Source of the DNA: Euryarchaeota archaeon UBA596
GTDB taxonomy: Archaea; Thermoplasmatota; Poseidoniia; Poseidoniales; Poseidoniaceae
DNA length: 20,013 bases
Reading direction: 5' to 3'
Assembly: GCA_002498205.1 (NCBI GenBank)
Contig: DAGQ01000041.1
Coordinates: forward strand, 1 to 20,013
Under the pieces are notes generated by a model, which made no database searches, had not been told where the DNA came from, and was given only the letters and a program-made list of their open reading frames with translations. Positions 8,677 to 15,421 of this stretch are shown here, piece after piece. Each line of letters begins with the position of its first letter. Within the stretch, counting starts at the first letter, position 1. Made by a program: the position numbers and the translations under genes.

Positions 8677-9171
8677 ATGAAAATTATAGATTCAAATAAT
8701 GATAAATGGGAAATCTCATTACAAAATATCAATAATTTAAATATAGTTAGAAAAGTTATACTAAATGCTGAAGAGTATGAACTACCAAAAACAAAATATT
8801 CAATAAATAAAAAAATTATAAAAATTACTCAAGGTGGTCAAAAAATTATTGTCAACGTGGTTAGAGACAAAGATACATTTTGGGTTCACATCGATGGTAA
8901 AGTCCTTACTTTTAATTCAGCAGATAGTAGAAAAAGTGCGACAAAACTCACAGAAGGTTCTCTTCAGGCTCCAATGCCAGGTACAATCCTAGATGTACAA
9001 GTCACTGTGGGACAAGAAATTGAAGAAGGTCAAAGTTTGTTAATTATGGAAGCAATGAAGATGGAGCATAAAATTACTGCACCATTTAGTGGAACTGTTG
9101 AAAAAGTTAATTGTAATATAGAACAAAAAGTAGATAGAGGATTTATATTAATCGAATTAAAACAAAATTAG
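8677..9171 (+). CDS. Biotin carboxyl carrier protein (C-terminal part of a split MccA)
   Basis: 164-residue carrier subunit. Residues 97-162 form a biotinyl domain with APMPGTILDVQVTVGQ and the biotin-attachment site MEAMKME, making Lys128 the expected biotinylated residue, followed by ITAPFSGTVEKV. The first 85 residues (for example KIIKITQGGQKIIVNVV and FWVHIDGKVLTF) form a beta-rich region resembling the transfer (BT) domain that links biotin carboxylase to the carrier domain in MccA. There is no long Ala/Pro linker of the sort common in stand-alone AccB. It follows the carboxylase by 8 bp and would deliver carboxyl to the mccB product. A biotin ligase must be encoded elsewhere. It ends 2 bp from the convergent DNase I-like gene. 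Confidence 0.9.
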   Translation: MKIIDSNNDKWEISLQNINNLNIVRKVILNAEEYELPKTKYSINKKIIKITQGGQKIIVNVVRDKDTFWVHIDGKVLTFNSADSRKSATKLTEGSLQAPMPGTILDVQVTVGQEIEEGQSLLIMEAMKMEHKITAPFSGTVEKVNCNIEQKVDRGFILIELKQN

Positions 9172-9173
9172 TT

Positions 9174-10067
9174 TTAATCAATTCTTATTACTAATTCAAT
9201 CCAAACTGGCCAATGATCTGAAATCGATTTTTCTGAAAATGTATTATCAACACCCCAAGTCCCATTAAAATTATTTATTATCTCTCCAGTTAATACCATT
9301 CTATCATATGTACAATTAGAACTTGCAAGATTAGTATCTGCTTCATTAGGTATCGCCCAAAGGAATTCTGCCGAACCTATTTCTAATTCGAAAATATCCT
9401 CCTCATCAAAATAACTACAATCTGCGTTATAATCTCCTACAATCATAACATCTTCATCATCATAATGTGCTGCTGACCAATTAAATACATCAATTAGTGC
9501 CGCAATCTCATCTTCTGCCGCTGCTGGTTTAGTATGAATAACACCTAAAACAAAATCTAATGTTGTATTTTTTACTGATAAATGAGCTAAAAATGGTTCT
9601 CTTTGAAAAGAATCGTTCACTGAATCATTATACAAAGTACCATTATCAATTACAGAAATTAATTCAGGGTTATACAAGATAGCATACTGCTCCTGACTAC
9701 TTCTATCATCCTCTTGACTACCCGATCTTTCTGAAAGTAGCATTTCAAACTGGATTGAAGAATTATTATTTAATAATTCAAGAAATTCGTAAGGAACTTC
9801 TTGATCTATATCTTTTATCTCTTGAATTGCAATTATATCATACTTTGAAACTATTTCTACTAATGATGCCATTACTGTATCATTTGATGCTTTTGTTTTA
9901 CCAAATATTTTGATATTAAATGATGCCACACTAATCTTGGTTGTATTATATTGTTCCTCGTTTTGAATATTATTATCTTTAAATCTAATTTCTGTACATC
10001 CTGGTAAAATAGCCATTGATAAGATAAGCATCAAAGATACTTGTATTGTACTTATCCTCACCTTCAT
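9174..10067 (-). CDS. DNase I-like exported lipoprotein (endonuclease/exonuclease/phosphatase fold)
   Basis: Predicted exported, lipid-anchored nuclease of 297 residues. The leader MKVRISTIQVSLMLIL ends in the lipobox LPGC, so Cys24 would be acylated and the enzyme would face outward. The rest follows animal DNase I remarkably well: SFNIKIFG (Asn51), IQEI (Glu83), NDSFQREPF, VIHTKP (His178), VGDYNADCSYF (Asp212, Asn214, Cys217), LWAIPNEADTN, NCTYDR (Cys252, Asp255) and SDHWPVWIEL (Asp284, His285). All the metal- and phosphate-binding residues I recall for DNase I are present, as are both cysteines of its structural disulfide. I chose the ATG at 10067 because it gives a compact signal peptide; an ATG at 10079 adds four residues. 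It lies downstream of polB on the same strand (61 bp), with a possible own promoter. A role in scavenging or clearing extracellular DNA is inference. Confidence 0.88.
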   Translation of the reverse strand: MKVRISTIQVSLMLILSMAILPGCTEIRFKDNNIQNEEQYNTTKISVASFNIKIFGKTKASNDTVMASLVEIVSKYDIIAIQEIKDIDQEVPYEFLELLNNNSSIQFEMLLSERSGSQEDDRSSQEQYAILYNPELISVIDNGTLYNDSVNDSFQREPFLAHLSVKNTTLDFVLGVIHTKPAAAEDEIAALIDVFNWSAAHYDDEDVMIVGDYNADCSYFDEEDIFELEIGSAEFLWAIPNEADTNLASSNCTYDRMVLTGEIINNFNGTWGVDNTFSEKSISDHWPVWIELVIRID

Positions 10068-10098
10068 ACAAACATACATGAAACGTTAAGATGTTATC

Positions 10099-10106
10099 AT
10101 TATACC
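10099..10106 (-). promoter_or_regulatory. Putative TATA box of the DNase I-like gene
   Basis: On the minus strand this reads GGTATAAT, about 32-39 bases before the ATG at 10067. An archaeal initiation site some 25 bases downstream would leave a very short leader. The gap between polB and this gene is only 61 bp, so read-through from polB is equally possible. Assigned by eye. Confidence 0.25.
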
Positions 10107-10128
10107 GTTAAAAACTTCAATGAAACCC

Positions 10129-12663
10129 TCAAAAAGAAAACAATGTTGTTTGCCGAGTACCTGTAAGCAATTCATTTTCGCTCCATCCAAATGCTTCGGT
10201 AATTCTACCCAAAGCCTTAGCTAAGCGTTTAGAATAATAATCAATATCATAATTTGAAACTGGTTCTCCACCATCTTCAACTAACCATGGTTCAACTTCT
10301 TGAGTGCTTCCTGAAGTCTTAGTTACAACATATGCTACTTTCATTCCAGGGGTGAATTCTAGTCCAAGTTTTATTCTTTCTTTAGCTGCTTTAACAAATG
10401 GTAATCCATCTGGATTTGAATAATTTGAGAAATCCACAGTCCCATCTTTGAGTATTTTACCCTTACAAGACCTGCTTATTACCAAATCCTCAACATTAGC
10501 ATTGCCTTTCTTTACTTCTTTAATTAAATCAATAACATCACGAATTGCAGTTTCGTGATTACCATCTAATATATTTTCAAACATTGCAGTCATTTTATTT
10601 GTCAAGAGTGTAAATGAATCTGATCTTCTTGTTTCATACCCTCTTATGATCATTTCTTCTTTAGGCCAAATCATTCTTCCGACATAACGCTTCTTTGCCC
10701 CGTGTGAAAAAAACGCAGATAATCCTGTTTCGAATTCTAATTCTGCTGCATCTTCAGTAAATCTTTCAGCCAATTCTTTTCCAAATTTAATTAATTCATT
10801 CTTAGCATCATCAAAATCTTTAGTTTCTGAATCAATCTCTGGACGTTTTGTTGGAGCATTAATTTTCATTGGTACACTCACAAAAATAGAATCTGTATCT
10901 GAATAAACAACATTCTGGCCTTCTTCTTCTAATTGACGAATAATTTCAGTAATATTATATCGTGCCCAAGCTGTAATTGATGAACCAATATTCTTGTGGG
11001 TAAAACGATAAAATACTGATGCAAATACTCCATAAAATGAATTCATCAAAATTTTAACAGCATATTGCATCCCGTCATGAAATCTTTGTTTTGATTTTTC
11101 ACCACTTAATTCAGCTTTTTTCATTTCACTTTTATGAAAATCTCTTTGCGACATTAAATCTACAAGTAATTTTGGAACCAAGCCCTCTCTCTCGTTTTTT
11201 TGTAAATATTTTATTCCGTCTGGAGATTCGTGACATGGTAATTGAGTATTTCTATCATCTATCATTGTAGTTCTGCAAATATTGTTATTAATCATTATTG
11301 AAGGATACATTGATTTGAAGTCAAGAACGGCAACCCATGGATATACACCTGGCTCAACTTCATGAACATAACCTCCAGCAATTTGATCTGAACGATCATA
11401 ACGTTTTGTCATAGGTACTGCAACATTATTTCTATCTGCTAAACGAATTACTAAACTATCAATCCAATTACTAGTAGTGCCATTTACCACAATATCAAGA
11501 GACGTTTTTGATACCGCTGCTAGAGATTCTTTTCTTGGAATTGCTCGTAATTCATCTAAGATTTCCCAGGGAAGTAACGCGTCTCTTTTACAGTATTCTA
11601 AAACCTCATCTGGTCTTTTTTCCCACTCTTCATCCATTTTACTAGCATCAATTTCTAATTTACGTAAATCTTCTCTTTCTGGAAATAATAATTGACTAAC
11701 ATATGATAATGTTTCTCTTTTAGGTCTAAGAGCCATTCTTGCTTCCCACCAAGCATCAACGAAGCAACGACCAATAATTTCCCATTTTCTAGAATTAAAT
11801 CTCTTTTTAGGAACTTTATCTCCAGGTCTTTTATTAGATGCTCTTGACCAACCAAATAATTTTTCACGAGTTTTTTTATCTTCTTTTTTTACAATATTGT
11901 TTAATCTTTCTTCCAAACGAGGCAAATCAAAATTATCAATATTATATCCAGTTATAATATCTGGATCTTTTCTCCTAATCAAATCCGTCATTCTTTCCAT
12001 AATTTCTATTTCTGAACCAATAAAAGTATACTCCTCCGGTATTTCTTTTCTTTGACCTAAAGTATCTAATTGATCAATAATTACAGCAGCACATAATATT
12101 CTATCATCTGCAATACTTGTTTCTAAATCAAAAGATGCAATAATGAATGGTGCTTGAAATGAATCAATCTGTTTTAAGTTATGAATATCTGTTTTTGCAT
12201 AAATATCTACTGGAAAATTATGATCATTGATTAATTGACAATTCACGGAGATATGTGTACCTAAATCTAAATCATAAAATAATCTTCTATCATGATTAAA
12301 ATCCGCATTATAAAATTTCCAATTATCAGCATTTTCTTTACGGAATTCTGAACGATCATTATGTTGTGATCCATGCATCATTACTTTCCATATTTTTTTA
12401 ATACCAGACTCTGTCCATTTTTTCCCTAATTCATAAACTTCTGCAACATCATCTCTTTTTCTTAATTGTTCTAATCTTTTATCTATATCAGAAGGTTCCT
12501 CTTTATTCGGATATGTTATTTCCATATAGGGCTTTAATCCCTCTATTTCCAAGAAAATCGACTCTCCTGTTTTGCATCTTCCCCATAATTCGATAATAGA
12601 ATCTGTAGATCTAGTGGAAATGACAGCAAGGTCGTACTGGCTAGAATACTCCGACACAAACAT
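10129..12663 (-). CDS. polB: Family B DNA polymerase (PolB) with C-terminal PIP motif
   Basis: Replicative/repair DNA polymerase, 844 residues, somewhat longer than the usual archaeal 770-800. It has the N-terminal domain and the 3'-5' exonuclease motifs FDLET (Asp179, Glu181), GYNIDNFDLPRL (239-250) and YCKRD (357-361). The polymerase motifs are A DFKSMYPSIM (Asp448), B KILMNSFYG (537-545) and C YSDTDS (Asp589, Asp591). The extreme C terminus is QTTLFSF (838-844), fitting the PCNA-interacting pattern QxxLxxF seen on archaeal PolB. All catalytic acids are intact, and no intein interrupts motifs A-C, a common intein site in archaeal PolB. The gene faces away from ilvE across a 137-bp promoter region. 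The ATG at 12663 is the natural start since the N-terminal domain follows at once. Confidence 0.96.
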   Translation of the reverse strand: MFVSEYSSQYDLAVISTRSTDSIIELWGRCKTGESIFLEIEGLKPYMEITYPNKEEPSDIDKRLEQLRKRDDVAEVYELGKKWTESGIKKIWKVMMHGSQHNDRSEFRKENADNWKFYNADFNHDRRLFYDLDLGTHISVNCQLINDHNFPVDIYAKTDIHNLKQIDSFQAPFIIASFDLETSIADDRILCAAVIIDQLDTLGQRKEIPEEYTFIGSEIEIMERMTDLIRRKDPDIITGYNIDNFDLPRLEERLNNIVKKEDKKTREKLFGWSRASNKRPGDKVPKKRFNSRKWEIIGRCFVDAWWEARMALRPKRETLSYVSQLLFPEREDLRKLEIDASKMDEEWEKRPDEVLEYCKRDALLPWEILDELRAIPRKESLAAVSKTSLDIVVNGTTSNWIDSLVIRLADRNNVAVPMTKRYDRSDQIAGGYVHEVEPGVYPWVAVLDFKSMYPSIMINNNICRTTMIDDRNTQLPCHESPDGIKYLQKNEREGLVPKLLVDLMSQRDFHKSEMKKAELSGEKSKQRFHDGMQYAVKILMNSFYGVFASVFYRFTHKNIGSSITAWARYNITEIIRQLEEEGQNVVYSDTDSIFVSVPMKINAPTKRPEIDSETKDFDDAKNELIKFGKELAERFTEDAAELEFETGLSAFFSHGAKKRYVGRMIWPKEEMIIRGYETRRSDSFTLLTNKMTAMFENILDGNHETAIRDVIDLIKEVKKGNANVEDLVISRSCKGKILKDGTVDFSNYSNPDGLPFVKAAKERIKLGLEFTPGMKVAYVVTKTSGSTQEVEPWLVEDGGEPVSNYDIDYYSKRLAKALGRITEAFGWSENELLTGTRQTTLFSF

Positions 12664-12700
12664 AAGAAATTGACTAAGGAACTTTAATTCTTGTACTCCC

Positions 12701-12710
12701 TTTTTAAAAT
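12701..12710. promoter_or_regulatory. AT-rich palindromic core in the polB/ilvE divergent promoter region
   Basis: TTTTTAAAAT lies in the 137-bp gap between the divergent polB and aminotransferase genes. It is nearly palindromic and could act as a TATA element in either direction. Toward polB the predicted start of transcription would fall about 17 bases before the ATG. Toward the aminotransferase the leader would be over 50 bases. No other strong motif is seen. Assigned by eye. Confidence 0.25.
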
Positions 12711-12800
12711 TAATAGCGGAATGGTTGAAAACTGTATTTCATTAGGTGTATCAACTGGGAGTAATTTGGGTTCAAATTTTAGTTGATGGAAGTGGAAAAA

Positions 12801-13835
12801 ATGAGTGATGTTGACTGGGACTCTCTTACATTTTCTTTGACCAAAACTGATTGGATGTATATGGCAAAATGTAAACTTGGTGATGCATGGACTCCTGGAA
12901 AAATTATGCCATACGGATCTTTTGAAATTGATCCTGCTGCTGGAGTTCTAAATTATGGTCAAGGAATTTTTGAAGGCATGAAAGCACATAGAACGATAAA
13001 TGACAGAGTTGTAATTTTCAGAGCTGAACAGAATGCACGAAGGTTTCAATCTGGCGCTGATCGCTTAGGTATGCCTCCAGTACCAGAATCGATTTTCCTA
13101 GATGCTGTCGAACAAGTGGTTGCTGCTAATAAAAAATGGGTTCCTCCATCAGGAAAAGGAGCATTATACATAAGACCATTATTACTTGGAACAGGTCCGA
13201 TTATGGGTGTTGCTCCAGCTCCTGAGTATACATTTCTTGTATTCGTAACACCCGTGGGACCTTATTTCAAAGGAGGATTAAGTTGTATTGATTTAATCAT
13301 TACAGATGAATACCATAGAGCCGCCCCTGGTGGTTCAGGAGGAGTAAAAGCAATTGGAAATTATGCCCCTGGCATGATGCCATCAAAAAATGCAAAAAAG
13401 GATGGATTTGCAGAAGTAATTTATTTAGACGCAGAAAATCACGAATATATTGAAGAAGTTGGAGCAGCAAATTTCTTTTGTATAAAAAATAATGTAATAT
13501 ATACTCCTGAATTAACTGGAACAATTCTTCCAGGGATTACAAGAGATTCTGTTATTCAATTAGCCAGAAGTTTTGGATATGAGGTTATTGAAGAAAAGGT
13601 ATCTGCAGAATTTGCAATGGATGCAAATGAAGCTTTTTGTTGTGGAACTGCTGCTGTGATTTCTCCAATTGGTTCTATTAAGCACGGCGATAAAAAGAAA
13701 GTATATTCTAATGGAGATATCGGTCCAATCACCCAAAAATTATACGATTCAATTTCTGGAATCCATAGTGAAAAAGTTGAAGATTCATTTGGATGGTTAC
13801 ATGAAGTCGATTTAAATTTAAATCTAGAAAAATAA
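12801..13835 (+). CDS. ilvE: Branched-chain amino acid aminotransferase, type II (plant-like)
   Basis: PLP enzyme of fold type IV, about 344 residues, interconverting leucine, isoleucine and valine with their 2-oxo acids using glutamate/2-oxoglutarate. It shows SAGVLNYGQGIFEG-like AAGVLNYGQGIFEGMKAH, KGALYIRPLLLGTGPIMGVA, APEYTFLVFVTPVGPYFKGG, the PLP-lysine region GGSGGVKAIGNYA, EEVGAANFFCIKNN, TILPGITRDS and FCCGTAAVISPIGSI. These match the longer type II family shared by plant plastids and some bacteria rather than the short IlvE common in archaea. The first ATG in frame is at 12786 (TTG at 12783), but I prefer the ATG at 12801, with GGAAGTGG a few bases before it. It could serve both synthesis and, with the mcc cluster, the first step of leucine breakdown. 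It ends 3 bp from the convergent SRP19 gene. Confidence 0.93.
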   Translation: MSDVDWDSLTFSLTKTDWMYMAKCKLGDAWTPGKIMPYGSFEIDPAAGVLNYGQGIFEGMKAHRTINDRVVIFRAEQNARRFQSGADRLGMPPVPESIFLDAVEQVVAANKKWVPPSGKGALYIRPLLLGTGPIMGVAPAPEYTFLVFVTPVGPYFKGGLSCIDLIITDEYHRAAPGGSGGVKAIGNYAPGMMPSKNAKKDGFAEVIYLDAENHEYIEEVGAANFFCIKNNVIYTPELTGTILPGITRDSVIQLARSFGYEVIEEKVSAEFAMDANEAFCCGTAAVISPIGSIKHGDKKKVYSNGDIGPITQKLYDSISGIHSEKVEDSFGWLHEVDLNLNLEK

Positions 13836-13838
13836 TCA

Positions 13839-14300
13839 TTAATATTTTTTCTTTTTCGCTCTTTTTGCGGCTAAAGCCTTACGAGCAGCAAGTTGGGCTG
13901 CTTTATTTTGCTTAAATTGTGATCTGGCTCTTTTGTCACCAACTTTTGGTCCTTTTTTCCTATCTTCTTTTTCCTGTTCTAATTTTTGTGAATAGCTTTC
14001 TCTCCACACTCCTCCAATTACTTGCATCATCTCTTCCTTATTTTCAGTTCCAAGTGTTTTACAAGCAGCACTGAGAGAAATCCAGAGTCGACCTTCTTTT
14101 AGATTTGGACGCTTGGGATGACTAATCCCTTCTTCTCTTTTCATTTTGGTAATTCCTACTTTTCTAGCCGCCCACAGAAGGCCTTCTAAATCAGGATTAG
14201 GGACTGAACTATCAGTAGGCACTCTTCTTCCTGAACCTCTACTATTTTTCGAATTAAAATAACCCGGCCAAAGAGCCACTCTATCTGAATTATGTTCCAT
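13839..14300 (-). CDS. srp19: Signal recognition particle protein SRP19
   Basis: Archaeal SRP19/Sec65, 153 residues, which binds the tips of helices 6 and 8 of SRP RNA and prepares it for SRP54 in membrane-protein targeting. The core starts DRVALWPGYFNSKNSRGSGR with RRVP close behind, followed by NPDLEGLLWAARKVG and KEGRLWISL. The C-terminal third is a strongly basic, Ala/Lys-rich tail ending AKRAKKKKY, longer than in many archaeal SRP19 proteins (often about 90-110 residues). It sits 49 bp downstream of S8e in a likely two-gene operon. A good Shine-Dalgarno AAGGGGG (14307-14313) is six bases before the ATG. Confidence 0.9.
   Translation of the reverse strand: MEHNSDRVALWPGYFNSKNSRGSGRRVPTDSSVPNPDLEGLLWAARKVGITKMKREEGISHPKRPNLKEGRLWISLSAACKTLGTENKEEMMQVIGGVWRESYSQKLEQEKEDRKKGPKVGDKRARSQFKQNKAAQLAARKALAAKRAKKKKY
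13845..13866 (+). terminator. Oligo-T run, probable archaeal-type terminator of ilvE
   Basis: Just past the ilvE stop the plus strand reads T6, C, T5, then T5 again within 22 bases. Archaeal RNA polymerase commonly stops at such runs without a hairpin. The same bases are the lysine codons closing the convergent SRP19 gene, so one stretch may serve both purposes. Confidence 0.45.
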
Positions 14301-14306
14301 AAATAT

Positions 14307-14313
14307 CCCCCTT
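14307..14313 (-). promoter_or_regulatory. Shine-Dalgarno site of srp19
   Basis: On the minus strand AAGGGGG stands six bases before the ATG at 14300. It supports the start and shows that this organism uses leadered translation at least for internal operon genes. Confidence 0.5.
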
Positions 14314-14349
14314 CAATTAGAGTGAATGCATCAAGATATTTATGATTAA

Positions 14350-14733
14350 TTATTCTTTAATTAAAGTTCCATTAATCACGCCATCTTGACCAGGTCTACT
14401 ACTAATCCTTACTTTTCCTAATTCAGTTTCAACTACAGAACCTTTTGTAAGAATATTTCTTCTAACATAGTTTGGATTAGATTGATTTTCAGTCACTGTT
14501 GTAAATTTTACAGATTTAGTCGTACCATCTTTTGGGTTATTTACATTAATAATATTATCAGAAAGTACCTTTATTCTTGTTAATGCGCCTGTTTTACGGT
14601 ACTTTTTACGCTTAGCTTCTCCAAGTACAGCAAATTGCTTCTCTGAACTTATTTCTGTACGTCTCTTTCCGCGCATCATTCGCTTACGACCACCTGATGG
14701 TTTACGCTTTGATACTCCATGCCATTGAGCCAT
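14350..14733 (-). CDS. rps8e: Small-subunit ribosomal protein S8e
   Basis: Ribosomal protein shared by archaea and eukaryotes, 127 residues, the normal archaeal length. The N terminus MAQWHGVSKRKPSGGRKRMM and the lysine/arginine-rich stretch after it are characteristic. Later segments include LGEAKRKKYRKTGA, NPNYVRRNILTKG and a C-terminal TELGKVRISSRPGQDGVING. A strong Shine-Dalgarno GAGGGAG (14741-14747) precedes the ATG by seven bases. It is the first gene of a pair with srp19, an arrangement I recall from other euryarchaea. Upstream it faces the PUA protein gene across a 102-bp divergent promoter region. Confidence 0.95.
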   Translation of the reverse strand: MAQWHGVSKRKPSGGRKRMMRGKRRTEISSEKQFAVLGEAKRKKYRKTGALTRIKVLSDNIINVNNPKDGTTKSVKFTTVTENQSNPNYVRRNILTKGSVVETELGKVRISSRPGQDGVINGTLIKE

Positions 14734-14740
14734 ACTTTTT

Positions 14741-14747
14741 CTCCCTC
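14741..14747 (-). promoter_or_regulatory. Shine-Dalgarno site of rps8e
   Basis: GAGGGAG on the minus strand, seven bases before the ATG at 14733. It is among the strongest ribosome-binding sites in the window, as expected for a ribosomal protein gene. Confidence 0.55.
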
Positions 14748-14835
14748 GCGGACTCGTCCACTTACTGCCCTTATTTCAATGAATTGGGTAAAACAAGGGA
14801 AGGTATGAAGGGCATTCTGCTTTCTGAGTGTAAAT

Positions 14836-15345
14836 GTGTCAAAGGATTTGAAATTAAAAAAACGTAGACCGGTACGTAAAAAAGTAGTTTTACCACTCTT
14901 GAATGAATTGTCAAATACTCTTGGGTTAAACATAGATATACAAAATGCTTTATTTGAATTTGCAGATTATGGGAGTTGGAACTTAATATTAATCGATAAG
15001 CTTCCAATGGCTATTGAATTAAAAAACCCAAATGGTGAACTTGTTGCTTTTCCTACGTTGAAAGGAATTTTATCTTGGAAACCATCTCTTAAATGGATTA
15101 GTGTAGATCGTGGGGCTATTCCGTTTTTACTTAATGGAGCAGACTGTATGATGGCAGGAGTTCAAGATTGTGACCAGGAAATTATAGAGAATGATTTAGT
15201 TTGGGTTCGTGATGAAACTCATAAAAAACCAATTGCTGTTGGTTGGGCTTTAACTGATGGTATAAACATGATGAACTCAAAGTCAGGAAAAGGAATCTCT
15301 ACAATTCATTGGATCGGTGATGAATTGTGGAATTTAGAATTATAA
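14836..15345 (+). CDS. MCT-1/Tma20-like PUA-domain RNA-binding protein
   Basis: 169-residue protein with a basic N-terminal segment (KLKKRRPVRKK), a pre-PUA region of the DUF1947 type, and a C-terminal PUA domain. Diagnostic parts are SVDRGAIPFLLNGADCMMAG, NDLVWVRDETHKKPIAVG and ISTIHWIGDELWNLEL, which line up with archaeal homologues of MCT-1/Tma20. Eukaryotic members pair with DENR to handle post-termination 40S subunits; archaeal ones are predicted RNA-binding translation factors with little direct work. The start is a GTG at 14836; the ATG two bases earlier is in another frame. It diverges from rps8e, fitting a translation-related role. A terminator-like hairpin follows the stop. Confidence 0.85.
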   Translation: MSKDLKLKKRRPVRKKVVLPLLNELSNTLGLNIDIQNALFEFADYGSWNLILIDKLPMAIELKNPNGELVAFPTLKGILSWKPSLKWISVDRGAIPFLLNGADCMMAGVQDCDQEIIENDLVWVRDETHKKPIAVGWALTDGINMMNSKSGKGISTIHWIGDELWNLEL

Positions 15346-15393
15346 AAAAAATGACGACTTTCCCTGCCGATTACGACAGGGAAAGTCCGTTTT
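15344..15393. terminator. Bidirectional hairpin terminator between convergent genes
   Basis: GACTTTCCCTG (15356-15366) and CAGGGAAAGTC (15377-15387) form a perfect 11-bp stem around a 10-base loop. On the minus strand the stem is followed, after four bases, by T8 (complement of 15344-15351), a textbook intrinsic-terminator layout for the PGF-CTERM gene. On the plus strand TTTT lies at 15390-15393 for the PUA gene. It sits in a 76-bp gap with no gene. Hairpin plus T-tract is typical of bacteria and not generally needed in archaea, so an RNA-stability role is an alternative. Confidence 0.6.
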
Positions 15394-15421
15394 CACAACT
15401 AATTGAAATCTTTAATTAGAC

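Noticed and set aside
14766..14814. Inverted repeat TGCCCTT / AAGGGCA in the rps8e-PUA divergent region
   Set aside because: Only 7 bp with a 35-base spacer. Such a repeat occurs by chance and nothing else marks it as an operator.
14676..15007. Two minus-strand open frames across the start of the PUA gene
   Set aside because: They overlap each other, rps8e and the PUA gene, and their translations show no domain.
15356..15387. The hairpin as part of a tRNA or other structured RNA gene
   Set aside because: There is one stem only, with no cloverleaf arms, no T-loop-like sequence and a total length near 32 bases.
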